Origin: Oscillospiraceae bacterium
Lineage (GTDB): Bacteria; Bacillota; Clostridia; Oscillospirales; Oscillospiraceae
Assembly (NCBI GenBank): GCA_015067925.1
Contig: SVLN01000013.1
Location: forward strand, 1 to 33,733
Length of the DNA: 33,733 bases
Direction: 5' to 3'
Shown here: positions 1 through 7,382 of the stretch, one piece after another
How the letters are laid out: every line of letters begins with the position of its first letter
How positions within the stretch are numbered: the first letter of the stretch is position 1
Notes under the pieces: generated by a model
Told to the model about the DNA's origin: nothing
The model's database searches: none
Seen by the model: the letters and a program-made list of their open reading frames with translations, nothing else
Position numbers and translations under genes: made by a program

Positions 1-12
1 ACTTTATAAAAA

Positions 13-40
13 AAAGAGGACTGCTTTCGCAGTCCTCTTT
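13..40 (-). terminator. Rho-independent terminator of the truncated isomerase gene
   Basis: A perfect 12-bp stem (AAAGAGGACTGC / GCAGTCCTCTTT) has a TTTC loop. Read on the minus strand it is followed by a run of eight to nine T. It lies 10 bases beyond the stop codon of the gene remnant at 50-127, so it is that gene's original terminator and marks native chromosome to the left of the mobile-element scar. Confidence 0.85.
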
Positions 41-49
41 CGGAAAAAC

Positions 50-127
50 TTATTCGCGGCCCAGCAGGGAGCGCATCAGCTTCTGATGCTTACGGACATA
101 CTCGATCTCGTCGCACCAGCCGACCAT
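50..127 (-). pseudogene. C-terminal remnant of a sugar-phosphate isomerase / C-glycoside deglycosidase alpha-like gene
   Basis: Only about 25 codons plus the stop remain. The peptide contains DEIEYVRKHQKLMRSLL, which aligns with DEVEQVRRHHEMLKRLI at the C-terminus of the intact TIM-barrel protein at 7595-8638. The two genes therefore belong to the same family (seen in sequence). The remnant keeps its stop codon and terminator, but its similarity ends at about 125-130, where integrase coding sequence begins on the opposite strand. I infer that integration, or a later deletion, removed the rest of the gene. The missing N-terminal part does not appear elsewhere in the window. Confidence 0.65.
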
Positions 128-733
128 CGTTTTACTGCACTTCGCTCAATTCTTCAATTCGCCAAACGAGAAGGAATCGTTACACGGAATGTAGCCTCTG
201 GTCGTGACAGCAACATCAATCCACCTCGTCCTCAACGGCATGTCTTCTGTATTTTTTCCATGTCAGAGGCCAAACAACTTATGCTCGCGCTCAAGGACGA
301 GCCGCTTTGGTTTCAGATTGCAGTATTCCTGGGATTGATGTTTGGATTGCGGCGATCCGAGGTGCTCGGCTTAAGGGCGGTTGACGTTGATTTTGAAAAC
401 AATTCATTTAATATTTGCTTCACGATCACGCAGCAGACGGTTGATGGCAAAAACACGCTAGTAGCAAGACCCTTTACCAAGAATCGACGTATTAAGAACT
501 TCTCGTTAGACCCAGCTGATGCCCAACACACAATGGATTTAATCGCGGAACTGCTATGTTCTCATGAGGAAAACAGGATTAGATTCGGTGCAGATTACGA
601 CGAAGCCTGGTCCGATTTTTTCATGCGGTACCCGGACGGCAAGCTCGTTCCGCCCAATGCCCTCACAAATCATTTTGCAAAGTTCGTTGCTAAAAACGGA
701 TTCAAGAAAATTCGCTTTCATGATCTGCGACAC
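128..733 (+). pseudogene. Tyrosine recombinase (integrase), N-terminal/middle fragment
   Basis: This open frame encodes the end of the core-binding domain and most of the catalytic domain of a phage/ICE-type tyrosine recombinase. The first catalytic arginine lies in GLRRSEVLGL, and the fragment reaches the second arginine box, HDLRH, at 719-733. The start of the protein is missing: the frame runs out of the reversed isomerase remnant without a usual N-terminal arm domain. After CAC at 731-733 the frame enters unrelated sequence; the stop at about 937 is accidental. The rest of the same protein resumes at 3758. It cannot make an active recombinase alone. Confidence 0.85.
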
Positions 734-775
734 CCGTATGTCAAGCACACAACAAAAAATATATCTCTGCAAAAG

Positions 776-820
776 CAGAAATCCCAAACTACCAATAGAT
801 TTGATAGTCTGGGGTTTCTG
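776..820. other. Long imperfect hairpin, possible terminator
   Basis: CAGAAATCCCAAACTA (776-791) pairs with TAGTCTGGGGTTTCTG (805-820) over 16 positions with two imperfect pairs and a 13-base loop. TTT follows on the plus strand. It lies between the broken integrase and the unknown gene ending at 982. It may terminate transcription from either side or be an end structure of the cassette. Confidence 0.5.
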
Positions 821-850
821 TTTCCTCTACTCGCCTTGTATGAAATTCTG

Positions 851-889
851 ATAATGAAAATGCCAGACACTGACTGGCATTTTCATTAT
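851..889. terminator. Perfect 16-bp hairpin, probable bidirectional terminator
   Basis: ATAATGAAAATGCCAG (851-866) and CTGGCATTTTCATTAT (874-889) form a perfect stem with the 7-base loop ACACTGA. The A-rich and T-rich arms give U-tracts on both strands. It is about 90 bases beyond the stop of the minus-strand gene 982-1602 and is probably its terminator. Confidence 0.6.
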
Positions 890-981
890 GGTTTTTCGAG
901 ACTTCTTTCATCACAATTTAATGGGCTTGTCTATTAAATTGTCAACCTTGCATTATGCTCTCCTTCTGATAGATTTACACA

Positions 982-1602
982 TCATTCCTTTGCGATACGA
1001 TAATGGGGTTCCGTCAGCTCACTGCTTTTTAATGAGGAATACCGCAAAATTTTCCATTTGCTCCTAAGCAATTCACTATTCATCACAATTAGTCCAACCA
1101 CCGGCTTCACATCTTTGCATGCCATACTATTCAATACGGACGAGGGTACCATTATTCTTGGTACTAGCTTCTTCATTGCGTGGTGCCACAGGAAGTATCG
1201 CTCTTTCAAAAAATCACATGCGGCTCTGTGGAGTAAATCCGCATATCGCCCAACTCCGTTTCCGCCCCTGTATTCCAATAATTCCTTGGCGGTAGCGGCG
1301 ACCCAGATCGCCGCGATTTCTTCTTCGCTTTGAGCCTCTACCAGCATTCCGGCCGTTTGGATTGTACCCTTGTTGGTTGGTTGTGTGAAATACAGAAACT
1401 CGATAGGATTTTTCTCAATCAACAGCTTTCTTTCCTGCGCCTCAGAATCCTCAAGCCAATCGTATCCATCTATGTACCCGCCCTGATCGTATTCCACGAA
1501 GACCGTTTCTGCACACACAGGTGAAAAAGGCGATGCGGAGAAACTATATCCTTCCAGTTTCCATGATTCATAGACATCTTTCCATTTTATCTGTTCAATC
1601 AT
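982..1602 (-). CDS. Uncharacterised protein of the Fic/XRE cassette
   Basis: This encodes a 206-residue soluble protein that I do not recognise. It has no signal peptide or membrane segment. The N-terminal half is acidic and aromatic (residues 1-75). A middle section rich in alanine and glutamate (about 85-130) looks helical, and the C-terminal part is basic. The start is supported by GGAGG nine bases upstream of ATG. It lies 57 bases downstream of the XRE regulator (1660-2436) on the same strand, with no terminator between them, so the two are probably co-transcribed from the operator-rich promoter at 2459-2507. A regulator followed by an orphan protein, next to a Fic gene, suggests a toxin-antitoxin or defence-type cargo, but nothing in the protein proves this. 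Confidence 0.75.
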   Translation of the reverse strand: MIEQIKWKDVYESWKLEGYSFSASPFSPVCAETVFVEYDQGGYIDGYDWLEDSEAQERKLLIEKNPIEFLYFTQPTNKGTIQTAGMLVEAQSEEEIAAIWVAATAKELLEYRGGNGVGRYADLLHRAACDFLKERYFLWHHAMKKLVPRIMVPSSVLNSMACKDVKPVVGLIVMNSELLRSKWKILRYSSLKSSELTEPHYRIAKE

Positions 1603-1659
1603 AAGCTCATTCCTCCTTTTTCTGTACTCTCCTCGGCTGCATATGTGGTTGACGCTGAA

Positions 1660-2436
1660 TCATTCTGTATAAAACTGCTGTTTCATCCAGTGGGAATAGT
1701 GATAAATGTGTTCTGTATTCAAATACTCATCTGAATACAAAACAGTGATTATATCCATATCACCGAAAAGATCAAATACCCATCCATCATAGCATGCAGC
1801 ATCGTCATCTTCAGTTCCACTGATTCCGCCATTGAGTTCGATCAATGCTGAGGCCTCTTCATTACAGAGATAAATGATCAGTTCCTCAAGTACGCTATGT
1901 GCGGACATAGACAAGCCTGCTTTGGCGCACGTTCTCAGTTTAATAAGAGCACATTTCATTTGATAGAGGAACTGATAGTCATACTGCATTAGAAATTGCT
2001 CAGGAAGAGAACCTGCAAGGCAGGAGCAGTTTATTTGTCCGACATGAGATCCTGCCGGCATGGAAGACAATTCCCGCATATCCTCTTTGATATGATCAAG
2101 CAGGATATCACTGCCCACAGCAAAAGCGAAAGCCGCCACATCCCCAAACATTTCTTCTAGAAATGATGACCACGCCTCATGATTTTTGTACTCCTGAACA
2201 GTAAGAGCATCGAAGTCCTCCGTCTCCTGATCCGGCAGAACACGCCAGTTCAGCGCCTTACATACGCCCTTACATTTGTCTGTACGAATGGACTCTCCAG
2301 CCTCGTATCTGCACCATGTTTTCGTCCCGACCCCTGCGCGAGCCGCTGCTTCTTCAATTGTAAGTCCCAATTCATTTCGTCTGTTTTTGATCTGCTTGGC
2401 AAGAGCTTCATTTCCCCGGATTGTTTTTTGCGCCAT
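1660..2436 (-). CDS. XRE-family helix-turn-helix regulator with long C-terminal domain
   Basis: The protein has 258 residues. Residues 8-65 form a Cro/C1-type helix-turn-helix: LGLTIEEAAARAGVGTKTW, followed by RYEAGESIRT. The remaining ~190 residues are acidic and unfamiliar, and include a run of aspartates near residue 210. GAGAGGGG lies six bases before the ATG. The promoter just upstream contains four TGTCA/TGACA half-sites, including a perfect palindrome, so autoregulation is likely (inference). It is followed by the unknown gene 982-1602. The large C-terminal domain may sense a ligand or bind a partner protein; its family cannot be named from sequence alone. Confidence 0.85.
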   Translation of the reverse strand: MAQKTIRGNEALAKQIKNRRNELGLTIEEAAARAGVGTKTWCRYEAGESIRTDKCKGVCKALNWRVLPDQETEDFDALTVQEYKNHEAWSSFLEEMFGDVAAFAFAVGSDILLDHIKEDMRELSSMPAGSHVGQINCSCLAGSLPEQFLMQYDYQFLYQMKCALIKLRTCAKAGLSMSAHSVLEELIIYLCNEEASALIELNGGISGTEDDDAACYDGWVFDLFGDMDIITVLYSDEYLNTEHIYHYSHWMKQQFYTE

Positions 2437-2458
2437 GATTTACCCCTCTCTTCCAAAA

Positions 2459-2507
2459 TGACATGTCACTATATTGTCATTATGTCATAACTGTTGAGTT
2501 TAGTCAA
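2459..2507 (-). promoter_or_regulatory. Promoter and multi-site operator of the XRE gene
   Basis: On the minus strand TTGACT (2502-2507) and CATAAT (2479-2484) are separated by 17 bases. Four copies of TGTCA or its complement cover the promoter: a palindrome TGACATGTCA at 2459-2468, TGTCAT at 2475-2480 and TGTCAT at 2483-2488. They overlap the -10 box and the region just downstream, as expected for an autorepressor. The -35 box overlaps the fic stop region. Confidence 0.6.
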
Positions 2508-3620
2508 GAGCATCCGTAAAAAAAATCACCGGCTTATATATCCATATACGATTTCTTGCGCTATTGCCCGACTGCATAATAATATCATGTTCCAGCATCA
2601 CATTCATTGCTTTTGAAACCGAATTAAATGATAAGCCTGTATGCCCCGCAGCGGATGTAGCAGTTGTTATCGGAAATCTTTTCAGATGTTCGAGGACAGA
2701 ATAGACACTTTTAGGCTGGTCTCCGGTGTGCATCAGTCGATCCTCGGCTTCTGCAACGGCCTGCTCATACTGCATCAATTGTTCAGCAGATTGTTTTGCT
2801 GCTTGCCCCACAGCATTTACAAAGAACTTGATCCACCGGATATACCCCCGCTGTACTGTGTCGACCTAAGGAGATCGAAATATTCATTTTTGTTGTGGTA
2901 CAAACACTCGGACAAGCATATCAATTGCCTTGCATCTCCAATAACATCTCGCAGAACCATTGGCAAAAGGATTCGTCCGACAATACCGTTATACCGTTCA
3001 AATGGATGGATTATTTCAAATTGGTAATGTACCAGTGCTGCCTTAATCAGCGGATCAGTATTATGGTCGTTATAGAGATACGCAGAAATATCAGCCAGTG
3101 CCGGGAGAACAGCATCCGGTGCTGTAGGATTGTATCCTTCGAGATTCGTCTTTGCACCCAGCCAAAAGGTTTGATGATCCCTAACGCCTGTCGAGCTATC
3201 CTCTGATTCTCCGTAAAGGGCGATGCCGCAAATTCGGCTCAAGTCAGGAGTTGCGACTTCCTTACTTTTTGCCACCTTATATGCCATTTCCAGGTTAGTG
3301 ATCGGCGTTATATCACCTTTGCCGGTGCTGCGGATAGTGAGTATTTCTTTGAAATCGGGACCGTCGTAGTCGATCATACGAGAATAAGCACACTCTTTCA
3401 AAAGCATCAGTTCAGCAAACGCTTCTTTATTCGGAGCATACTTAATAAGCCCTTCCAGAAAGCCAATGTTCCTGTAGGCTTCAATCAGGAAAGCAGCCAA
3501 TTCGTCATCCATCTGATACATATCTCCGCGCATCAAGGGGCGTGGGGTAAAGGAATAGAATTTAAGGCTAGGCTTTTCGGGATCAAAATGTTCAATATAC
3601 TCGCCTGTATAGGGAATCAT
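2500..3620 (-). pseudogene. Fic-domain protein with divergent motif, split by a frameshift in a C5/G5 tract
   Basis: Two adjacent minus-strand frames (3620 to 2817 and 2811 to 2500) together make a ~370-residue Fic protein. Fic enzymes usually transfer AMP or another nucleotide moiety to target proteins. The Fic loop at residues 205-216 reads HPFERYNGIVGR, against the canonical HPFx(D/E)GNGRxxR: histidine, NG and the last arginine are kept, while the acidic, first glycine and first arginine positions are changed. The usual inhibitory (S/T)xxxE(G/N) motif is SRMIDY at residue 80, also divergent. The second frame supplies a winged-helix-like C-terminus. The frames would join if the run of five C at 2845-2849 had one more base, giving GGYIRWIKFF. 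This could be a real mutation, phase variation or a sequencing error. GAGG precedes the ATG at 3618-3620. Confidence 0.8.
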
Positions 3621-3683
3621 TGCATATACCTCAACAACGAAAAGTTATTTTCACTATATCATTGACAAGGAGAATAGAAAAGC

Positions 3684-3721
3684 ACTATTTCTTAATTTAT
3701 CTCAGAAAATCAAGAAATAGT
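3684..3721. repeat. Inverted repeat upstream of fic
   Basis: ACTATTTCTT (3684-3693) and AAGAAATAGT (3712-3721) form a 10-bp perfect inverted repeat with an 18-base spacer, 63 bases upstream of the fic start. It could be an operator or a weak terminator at the right edge of the cassette. I found no convincing -35/-10 pair for fic here. Confidence 0.35.
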
Positions 3722-3757
3722 TCAATAAAAATCGGAAATCGAGTTCCACGAATTAGC

Positions 3758-3937
3758 CACACCTGTGCTAGTTTCTTACACGCCAACGGTGTTCCGTTAG
3801 TTACGATTCAGGAAATCATGGGTCACGCCCAGCTTACAACCACCATCAGCTATTTGCATGAGCTTGAAAACGCGAAAAGTCTCGCCCTATCTCAAATGCA
3901 TGCGCAAATACTTGATGAAGGAGGCAACGAAAGTTGA
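3758..3937 (+). pseudogene. Tyrosine recombinase (integrase), C-terminal fragment
   Basis: This is the C-terminal end of the same recombinase that is broken at 733. It begins HTCASFLHANG and includes GHAQLTTT (catalytic histidine region) and ISYLHE, whose tyrosine would be the nucleophile, before stopping at 3935-3937. Joined to HDLRH at 719-733 it restores a continuous catalytic domain. The sequence from 3620 to 3757 in this frame is not integrase-like. The gene ended about 100 bases from a tRNA-Leu gene, a common kind of integration target, but no att core is evident. Confidence 0.85.
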
Positions 3938-3990
3938 TAGAATTTTTGATAGAACTTTCCCCTCTTCGTAGTGGATTGAAAATTGCCGCT

Positions 3991-4037
3991 GGAAAAAGAA
4001 AAAGCCCAAAATCCCTTGAAAACAAAGGACTTTGGGC
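3991..4037 (-). terminator. Terminator downstream of tRNA-Leu
   Basis: GCCCAAAATCCCTTG (4004-4018) pairs imperfectly with CAAAGGACTTTGGGC (4023-4037). On the minus strand the stem is followed by TTTTTCTTTTT. It sits two bases beyond the tRNA 3' end. Confidence 0.8.
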
Positions 4038-4039
4038 AA

Positions 4040-4127
4040 TGGTGCCGGTGGCCGGACTCGAACCGGCACGCTGTCGCCAGCGGTGGATTTTGAGTCCACT
4101 ACGTCTACCAATTCCATCACACCGGCA
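4040..4127 (-). tRNA. tRNA-Leu (anticodon CAA)
   Basis: This 88-base gene includes an encoded CCA end. The acceptor stem is TGCCGGT/ACCGGCA, the D-arm contains AATTGGTAGAC, and the anticodon arm is GTGGA-CTCAAAA-TCCAC, giving CAA. There is a long variable arm as expected for leucine tRNA, and the T-arm has GGTTCGAGTCC. It reads codon UUG. It has its own sigma-A promoter at 4139-4167 and a terminator immediately downstream. Confidence 0.97.
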
Positions 4128-4138
4128 GGTGCAAAGAG

Positions 4139-4167
4139 ATTATACCCCATCGGCGTACGAATTTCAA
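4139..4167 (-). promoter_or_regulatory. Sigma-A promoter of tRNA-Leu
   Basis: On the minus strand TTGAAA (4162-4167) and TATAAT (4139-4144) have a 17-base spacer. The -10 box ends 11 bases before the tRNA 5' end. Confidence 0.85.
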
Positions 4168-4195
4168 GAGGAAAACCACCTCGGGGCAAAAATGA

Positions 4196-4225
4196 TGCCC
4201 GATACCGGCAGTTCGGTATCGGGCA
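4196..4225 (-). terminator. Terminator of clpB
   Basis: A perfect 12-bp stem (TGCCCGATACCG / CGGTATCGGGCA) with a 6-base loop begins five bases after the clpB stop. On the minus strand it is followed by TCATTTTTG. Confidence 0.85.
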
Positions 4226-4230
4226 CATAT

Positions 4231-6849
4231 TTATTCTTCTGTCTGTGGCTCGGCGGCAGAAACAGCCAGAGCATCATTTTCCAGGCTGACCGTCAGTTCC
4301 GCGCCGGGCAGAATATCGCCCGCGAGGATCTTCTTGGCGATCAGGGTCTCCACGCTATGCTGCACGTAGCGGCGCAGAGGTCTTGCGCCAAACTGAGGAT
4401 CATAAGAAGCATCAATAATGAACTGCTTGGCTTCCTCCGTCAGGGTGCAATGCAGTTGCTGCGCCTCCAGACGGCGGTTGAGCGCCGCGATCTGAAGATC
4501 GATGATCATGGTGATATTATCCTTGCTCAGGGGCTTGTAGAACACGGTCTCGTCCAAACGGTTGAGGAACTCAGGTCTGAACTGCTGCCGCAGCTGCAGA
4601 TTGACCATTTCCTTGGCTTGCTCGGTGAGGTTGCCCTCGTCATCAATGCCCTCCAGCAGATACTGGCTGCCCAGGTTGGAGGTCAGGATCAGGATGGTGT
4701 TCTTGAAATCCACCGTGCGGCCCTGGGAATCGGTGATGCGGCCGTCATCGAGCACCTGCAGCAGGATGTTGAACACATCGGGATGGGCCTTTTCCACCTC
4801 GTCGAAGAGCACCACGCAGTAGGGCCTGCGGCGCACGGCTTCGGTGAGCTGGCCGCCCTCTTCGTAACCCACGTATCCGGGAGGCGCGCCGATCAGGCGG
4901 GAGACGGAGAACTTCTCCATATACTCAGACATATCCAGGCGGACCATGTTCTTCTCATCATCGAACAGGGTCTCCGCCAGGGCCTTGGCCAGCTCTGTCT
5001 TACCCACGCCCGTGGGACCCAGGAACAGGAACGAGCCGATGGGACGGTTTGGGTCCTGAATACCGGCGCGGGAACGCTGGATGGCCTCCGTCACCACGCG
5101 CACAGCCTCATCCTGGCCCACCACACGGCGGTGCAGGATCTCTTCCAGGTTCAGCAGTTTCTCGCGCTCGCCCTCCACGAGCTTGGCCACAGGGATACCC
5201 GTCCAGCGTTCGACGATGCGGGCGATCTCCTCTTCAGTGACCTTATCGCGCAGGATGCTGGCTTCTTTTGCGTCCTGGGCGCGGCGCTCCTGCTCCTCCA
5301 GCTCCTTCTGGGCCTCAGGCAGGCGGCCGTACTTGAGCTCGGCGGCCTTTTCCAGATTATAACTCTGCTCGGCCTGCTCGATTTCACGGTTCAGCTGTTC
5401 GATCTTCTCGCGCAGCTGCTGCACCCGGGAGATGGCGTTCTTCTCATTCTCCCACTGAGCCTGCATGGCGTTGAAACTGTCGCGCTGCTCGGCCAGTTCC
5501 CGCTGCACCTCGGCACGGCGACCGGCGGAGAGCTTGTCCTCTTCGTTCTTGAGGGCCTCTTCCTCGATCTCCAGCTGAATGATGCGGCGACGGATCACGT
5601 CCATCTCCGTGGGCATGGAGTCCATCTCCGTACGAATCATGGCACAGGCCTCGTCAATGAGGTCGATGGCCTTGTCCGGCAGGAAGCGGTCGGTGATGTA
5701 GCGGTTGGACAGGGTCACGGCGGCGATGATGGCCGGGTCCGTGATCTTCACGCCGTGATAGACCTCATAGCGCTGCTCCAGACCGCGCAGAATGGCAATG
5801 GCGTCCTCCACGGAGGGTTCTTCCACCAGCACAGACTGGAAACGGCGGGCCAGGGCGGGATCCTTTTCAATATACTGGCGGTACTCATCCAGGGTGGTGG
5901 CACCGATGCAGTGCAGCTCGCCTCTGGCCAGCATGGGCTTTAAGAGGTTACCCGCATCCATGCTGCCCTCGGTGCGGCCCGCGCCCACGATGGTGTGCAG
6001 CTCATCAATAAAGAGGATGATGCGGCCGTCGGACTGTTTGACTTCGTTCAGAACGGCCTTCAGGCGCTCTTCAAACTCGCCGCGGTACTTGGCACCGGCG
6101 ATTAGCGCGCCCATATCCAGGGAAAAGACGGTCTTGTCCTGCAGGCTCTTGGGCACGTCGCCACGGACGATGCGCTGGGCCAGACCCTCCACGATGGCGG
6201 TCTTGCCCACGCCGGCCTCGCCGATGAGACAAGGATTGTTTTTGGTTTTGCGGGAAAGAATCCGGATCACGTTGCGGATCTCGTCATCGCGTCCGATGAC
6301 CGGATCCATCTGATTGGCTCTGGCCTTGGCCACCAGATCGGTGCCGTATTTTTCCAGGGCCTCGTAGGTCTCCTCCGGAGAATCGGTGGTAACTCTCTGG
6401 GCGCCGCGCACGGCAGACAGGGCCTGCATCACAGCCTCTCGGTTGATGCGATAGGTGTCGAAGAGGCGTCTTATCGTGCTGTCGGCCTGATCGCACAGGG
6501 CCAGGAGAAGATGCTCCACGGAGACAAACTCGTCTCCCATACTCTCAGAGACGGTCTCAGCCTGGGTAAAGACATTGTCCACGCTGCGGGCGATGTAGTA
6601 CTTACCTGCCTCACGGCCGGAACCGGTCACGGCGGGCAGCTTTTTCACTTCGGCCTGGGTAGCAGCCTCCAGGCTTTCCACCGTCAGGCCCATCTTCTTC
6701 AGAAGCTGAGGAATCAGGCCACCTTCCTGGCGCAGCAGCGCCAGCAGCAGGTGCACCTGCTCAATTTGTTGATTGTTGTTGGAAACCGCCAGATCCTGAG
6801 CGCTTTGCACGGCTTCCAGGGACTTTTTGGTATACTTCTGTGCATTCAT
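4231..6849 (-). CDS. clpB: ATP-dependent disaggregase ClpB
   Basis: This 872-residue Hsp100 chaperone resolubilises protein aggregates together with DnaK as an ATP-driven hexamer. The start [10 protein letters not shown] at 6849 is chosen over an upstream in-frame ATG because it has AAAGGAG eight bases ahead and matches the family N-terminus. An N-terminal Clp repeat domain covers roughly residues 1-145. The first AAA+ module carries Walker [10 protein letters not shown] near residue 200 and a DELHT Walker B. A coiled-coil middle domain, rich in Glu and Arg, spans about 405-520. The second AAA+ module has GPTGVGKTE near 600 and [10 protein letters not shown]. Length is typical. A sigma-A promoter with a CIRCE operator lies just upstream, so HrcA heat-shock repression is expected. 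It is transcribed alone and ends at its own terminator. Confidence 0.98.
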   Translation of the reverse strand: MNAQKYTKKSLEAVQSAQDLAVSNNNQQIEQVHLLLALLRQEGGLIPQLLKKMGLTVESLEAATQAEVKKLPAVTGSGREAGKYYIARSVDNVFTQAETVSESMGDEFVSVEHLLLALCDQADSTIRRLFDTYRINREAVMQALSAVRGAQRVTTDSPEETYEALEKYGTDLVAKARANQMDPVIGRDDEIRNVIRILSRKTKNNPCLIGEAGVGKTAIVEGLAQRIVRGDVPKSLQDKTVFSLDMGALIAGAKYRGEFEERLKAVLNEVKQSDGRIILFIDELHTIVGAGRTEGSMDAGNLLKPMLARGELHCIGATTLDEYRQYIEKDPALARRFQSVLVEEPSVEDAIAILRGLEQRYEVYHGVKITDPAIIAAVTLSNRYITDRFLPDKAIDLIDEACAMIRTEMDSMPTEMDVIRRRIIQLEIEEEALKNEEDKLSAGRRAEVQRELAEQRDSFNAMQAQWENEKNAISRVQQLREKIEQLNREIEQAEQSYNLEKAAELKYGRLPEAQKELEEQERRAQDAKEASILRDKVTEEEIARIVERWTGIPVAKLVEGEREKLLNLEEILHRRVVGQDEAVRVVTEAIQRSRAGIQDPNRPIGSFLFLGPTGVGKTELAKALAETLFDDEKNMVRLDMSEYMEKFSVSRLIGAPPGYVGYEEGGQLTEAVRRRPYCVVLFDEVEKAHPDVFNILLQVLDDGRITDSQGRTVDFKNTILILTSNLGSQYLLEGIDDEGNLTEQAKEMVNLQLRQQFRPEFLNRLDETVFYKPLSKDNITMIIDLQIAALNRRLEAQQLHCTLTEEAKQFIIDASYDPQFGARPLRRYVQHSVETLIAKKILAGDILPGAELTVSLENDALAVSAAEPQTEE

Positions 6850-6926
6850 AAGTTCTGCTCCTTTCCAAGGGCGGCGAAATTGACACTTGCGTTTTCGGGG
6901 AAACTTCCGTTGCTCGCCGCAGGGTA

Positions 6927-6953
6927 TTAGCACTCTCTCGCCGAGAGTGCTAA
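6927..6953 (-). promoter_or_regulatory. CIRCE element (HrcA operator)
   Basis: TTAGCACTC-N9-GAGTGCTAA is an exact match to the CIRCE consensus. It sits between the -10 box at 6968-6973 and the clpB start, the classic position for repression by HrcA. hrcA itself is not in the window. Confidence 0.97.
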
Positions 6954-6967
6954 TTTATTTTTTCTTC

Positions 6968-6996
6968 ATCATACTCCCCGCTCCCCCAATTGTCAA
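6968..6996 (-). promoter_or_regulatory. Sigma-A promoter of clpB
   Basis: On the minus strand TTGACA (6991-6996) and TATGAT (6968-6973) have a 17-base spacer. The CIRCE palindrome begins 14 bases downstream of the -10 box. Confidence 0.92.
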
Positions 6997-7036
6997 TACC
7001 CATCGGGCAGAAAAATTATGCACGTTTTGTAAACAT

Positions 7037-7282
7037 TTACGCCCCTTTGCGCTCAACAAACCAGCGGTCCCTTTCGTAGAACAGATAGGTCTGTTTTCCC
7101 GCGATGCGGCAGGTATACCGCATGCCGTAGCCGCCGGCTTTCAGGCTGGCCGCCGGACGCACATCCAGCACCCGATCCACTGCGAACACTCTGCCGTCCT
7201 CCCACTCGATCTGCAGCGGCAGCAGCGCTCCGTCATCCCGGAACTGAGCAATCACCGAAACATAGGTCTTACAGGTTTGCAT
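7037..7282 (-). CDS. SOS-controlled small protein, DUF6504-like
   Basis: This 81-residue soluble protein has a beta-rich pattern: LPLQIEWEDGRVFAVDRVLDV, then RYTCRIAGKQTYLFYE and RWFVERKGA. This resembles DUF6504 (my recognition, not a database result). From general knowledge such small proteins are often found near translesion polymerase genes or within LexA regulons, but the exact function is unknown. The start is supported by GGAGGG seven bases before ATG. A sigma-A promoter (7316-7344) carries a LexA-type box immediately after its -10 element, so expression should rise on DNA damage. No terminator is evident between this gene and the clpB promoter region. Confidence 0.8.
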   Translation of the reverse strand: MQTCKTYVSVIAQFRDDGALLPLQIEWEDGRVFAVDRVLDVRPAASLKAGGYGMRYTCRIAGKQTYLFYERDRWFVERKGA

Positions 7283-7301
7283 GTTGAACTCCCTCCAATA
7301 T

Positions 7302-7315
7302 CGAACATTTGTTCT
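7302..7315 (-). promoter_or_regulatory. SOS box (LexA operator)
   Basis: On the minus strand the site reads AGAACAAATGTTCG. It contains GAAC-AAAT-GTTC, matching the Gram-positive consensus CGAACRNRYGTTYG except for the first base. It is directly next to the -10 box of the small gene at 7037-7282. Confidence 0.8.
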
Positions 7316-7344
7316 ATTTTATCACAGGAGTGTTCCCGTTGCAA
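7316..7344 (-). promoter_or_regulatory. Sigma-A promoter of the SOS-controlled small gene
   Basis: On the minus strand TTGCAA (7339-7344) and TAAAAT (7316-7321) have a 17-base spacer. The LexA box abuts the -10 element. Confidence 0.75.
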
Positions 7345-7382
7345 GCCCCCTTTTCTTCTGATTTTCTGGAATTTATTCTAAA

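Larger units (their letters stand above)
734..3757. mobile_element. 3-kb AT-rich cassette inserted into the integrase gene
   Basis: The integrase reads HDLRH up to 733 and then HTCASFLHANG from 3758, so the intervening three kilobases interrupt one gene. CAC occurs on both sides (731-733 and 3758-3760) and could be a 3-bp duplication or shared microhomology. No transposase or recombinase is encoded inside, and I see no matching terminal inverted repeats. The cargo is three minus-strand genes (fic, xre, unknown), with two strong hairpins near the left edge. Base composition is clearly more AT-rich than the backbone from 4200 onward. Illegitimate recombination between elements is as likely as a discrete mobile unit. 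Confidence 0.6.

Noticed and set aside
86..127. Start of the integrase frame at ATG 86
   Set aside because: These codons are the reverse strand of the isomerase remnant. No ribosome site precedes the ATG and the residues are not integrase-like.
4040..4127. tRNA-Leu as the attachment site of the broken integrase
   Set aside because: The gene is close to the integrase end, but I found no copy of the tRNA 3' end at the left edge of the scar, so the claim is unsupported.
3934..5943. A 669-codon open frame on the plus strand
   Set aside because: It runs antisense to clpB, starts inside the integrase end and crosses the tRNA-Leu. Its leucine/glutamine/histidine-rich product is a composition effect of a GC-rich reverse strand.
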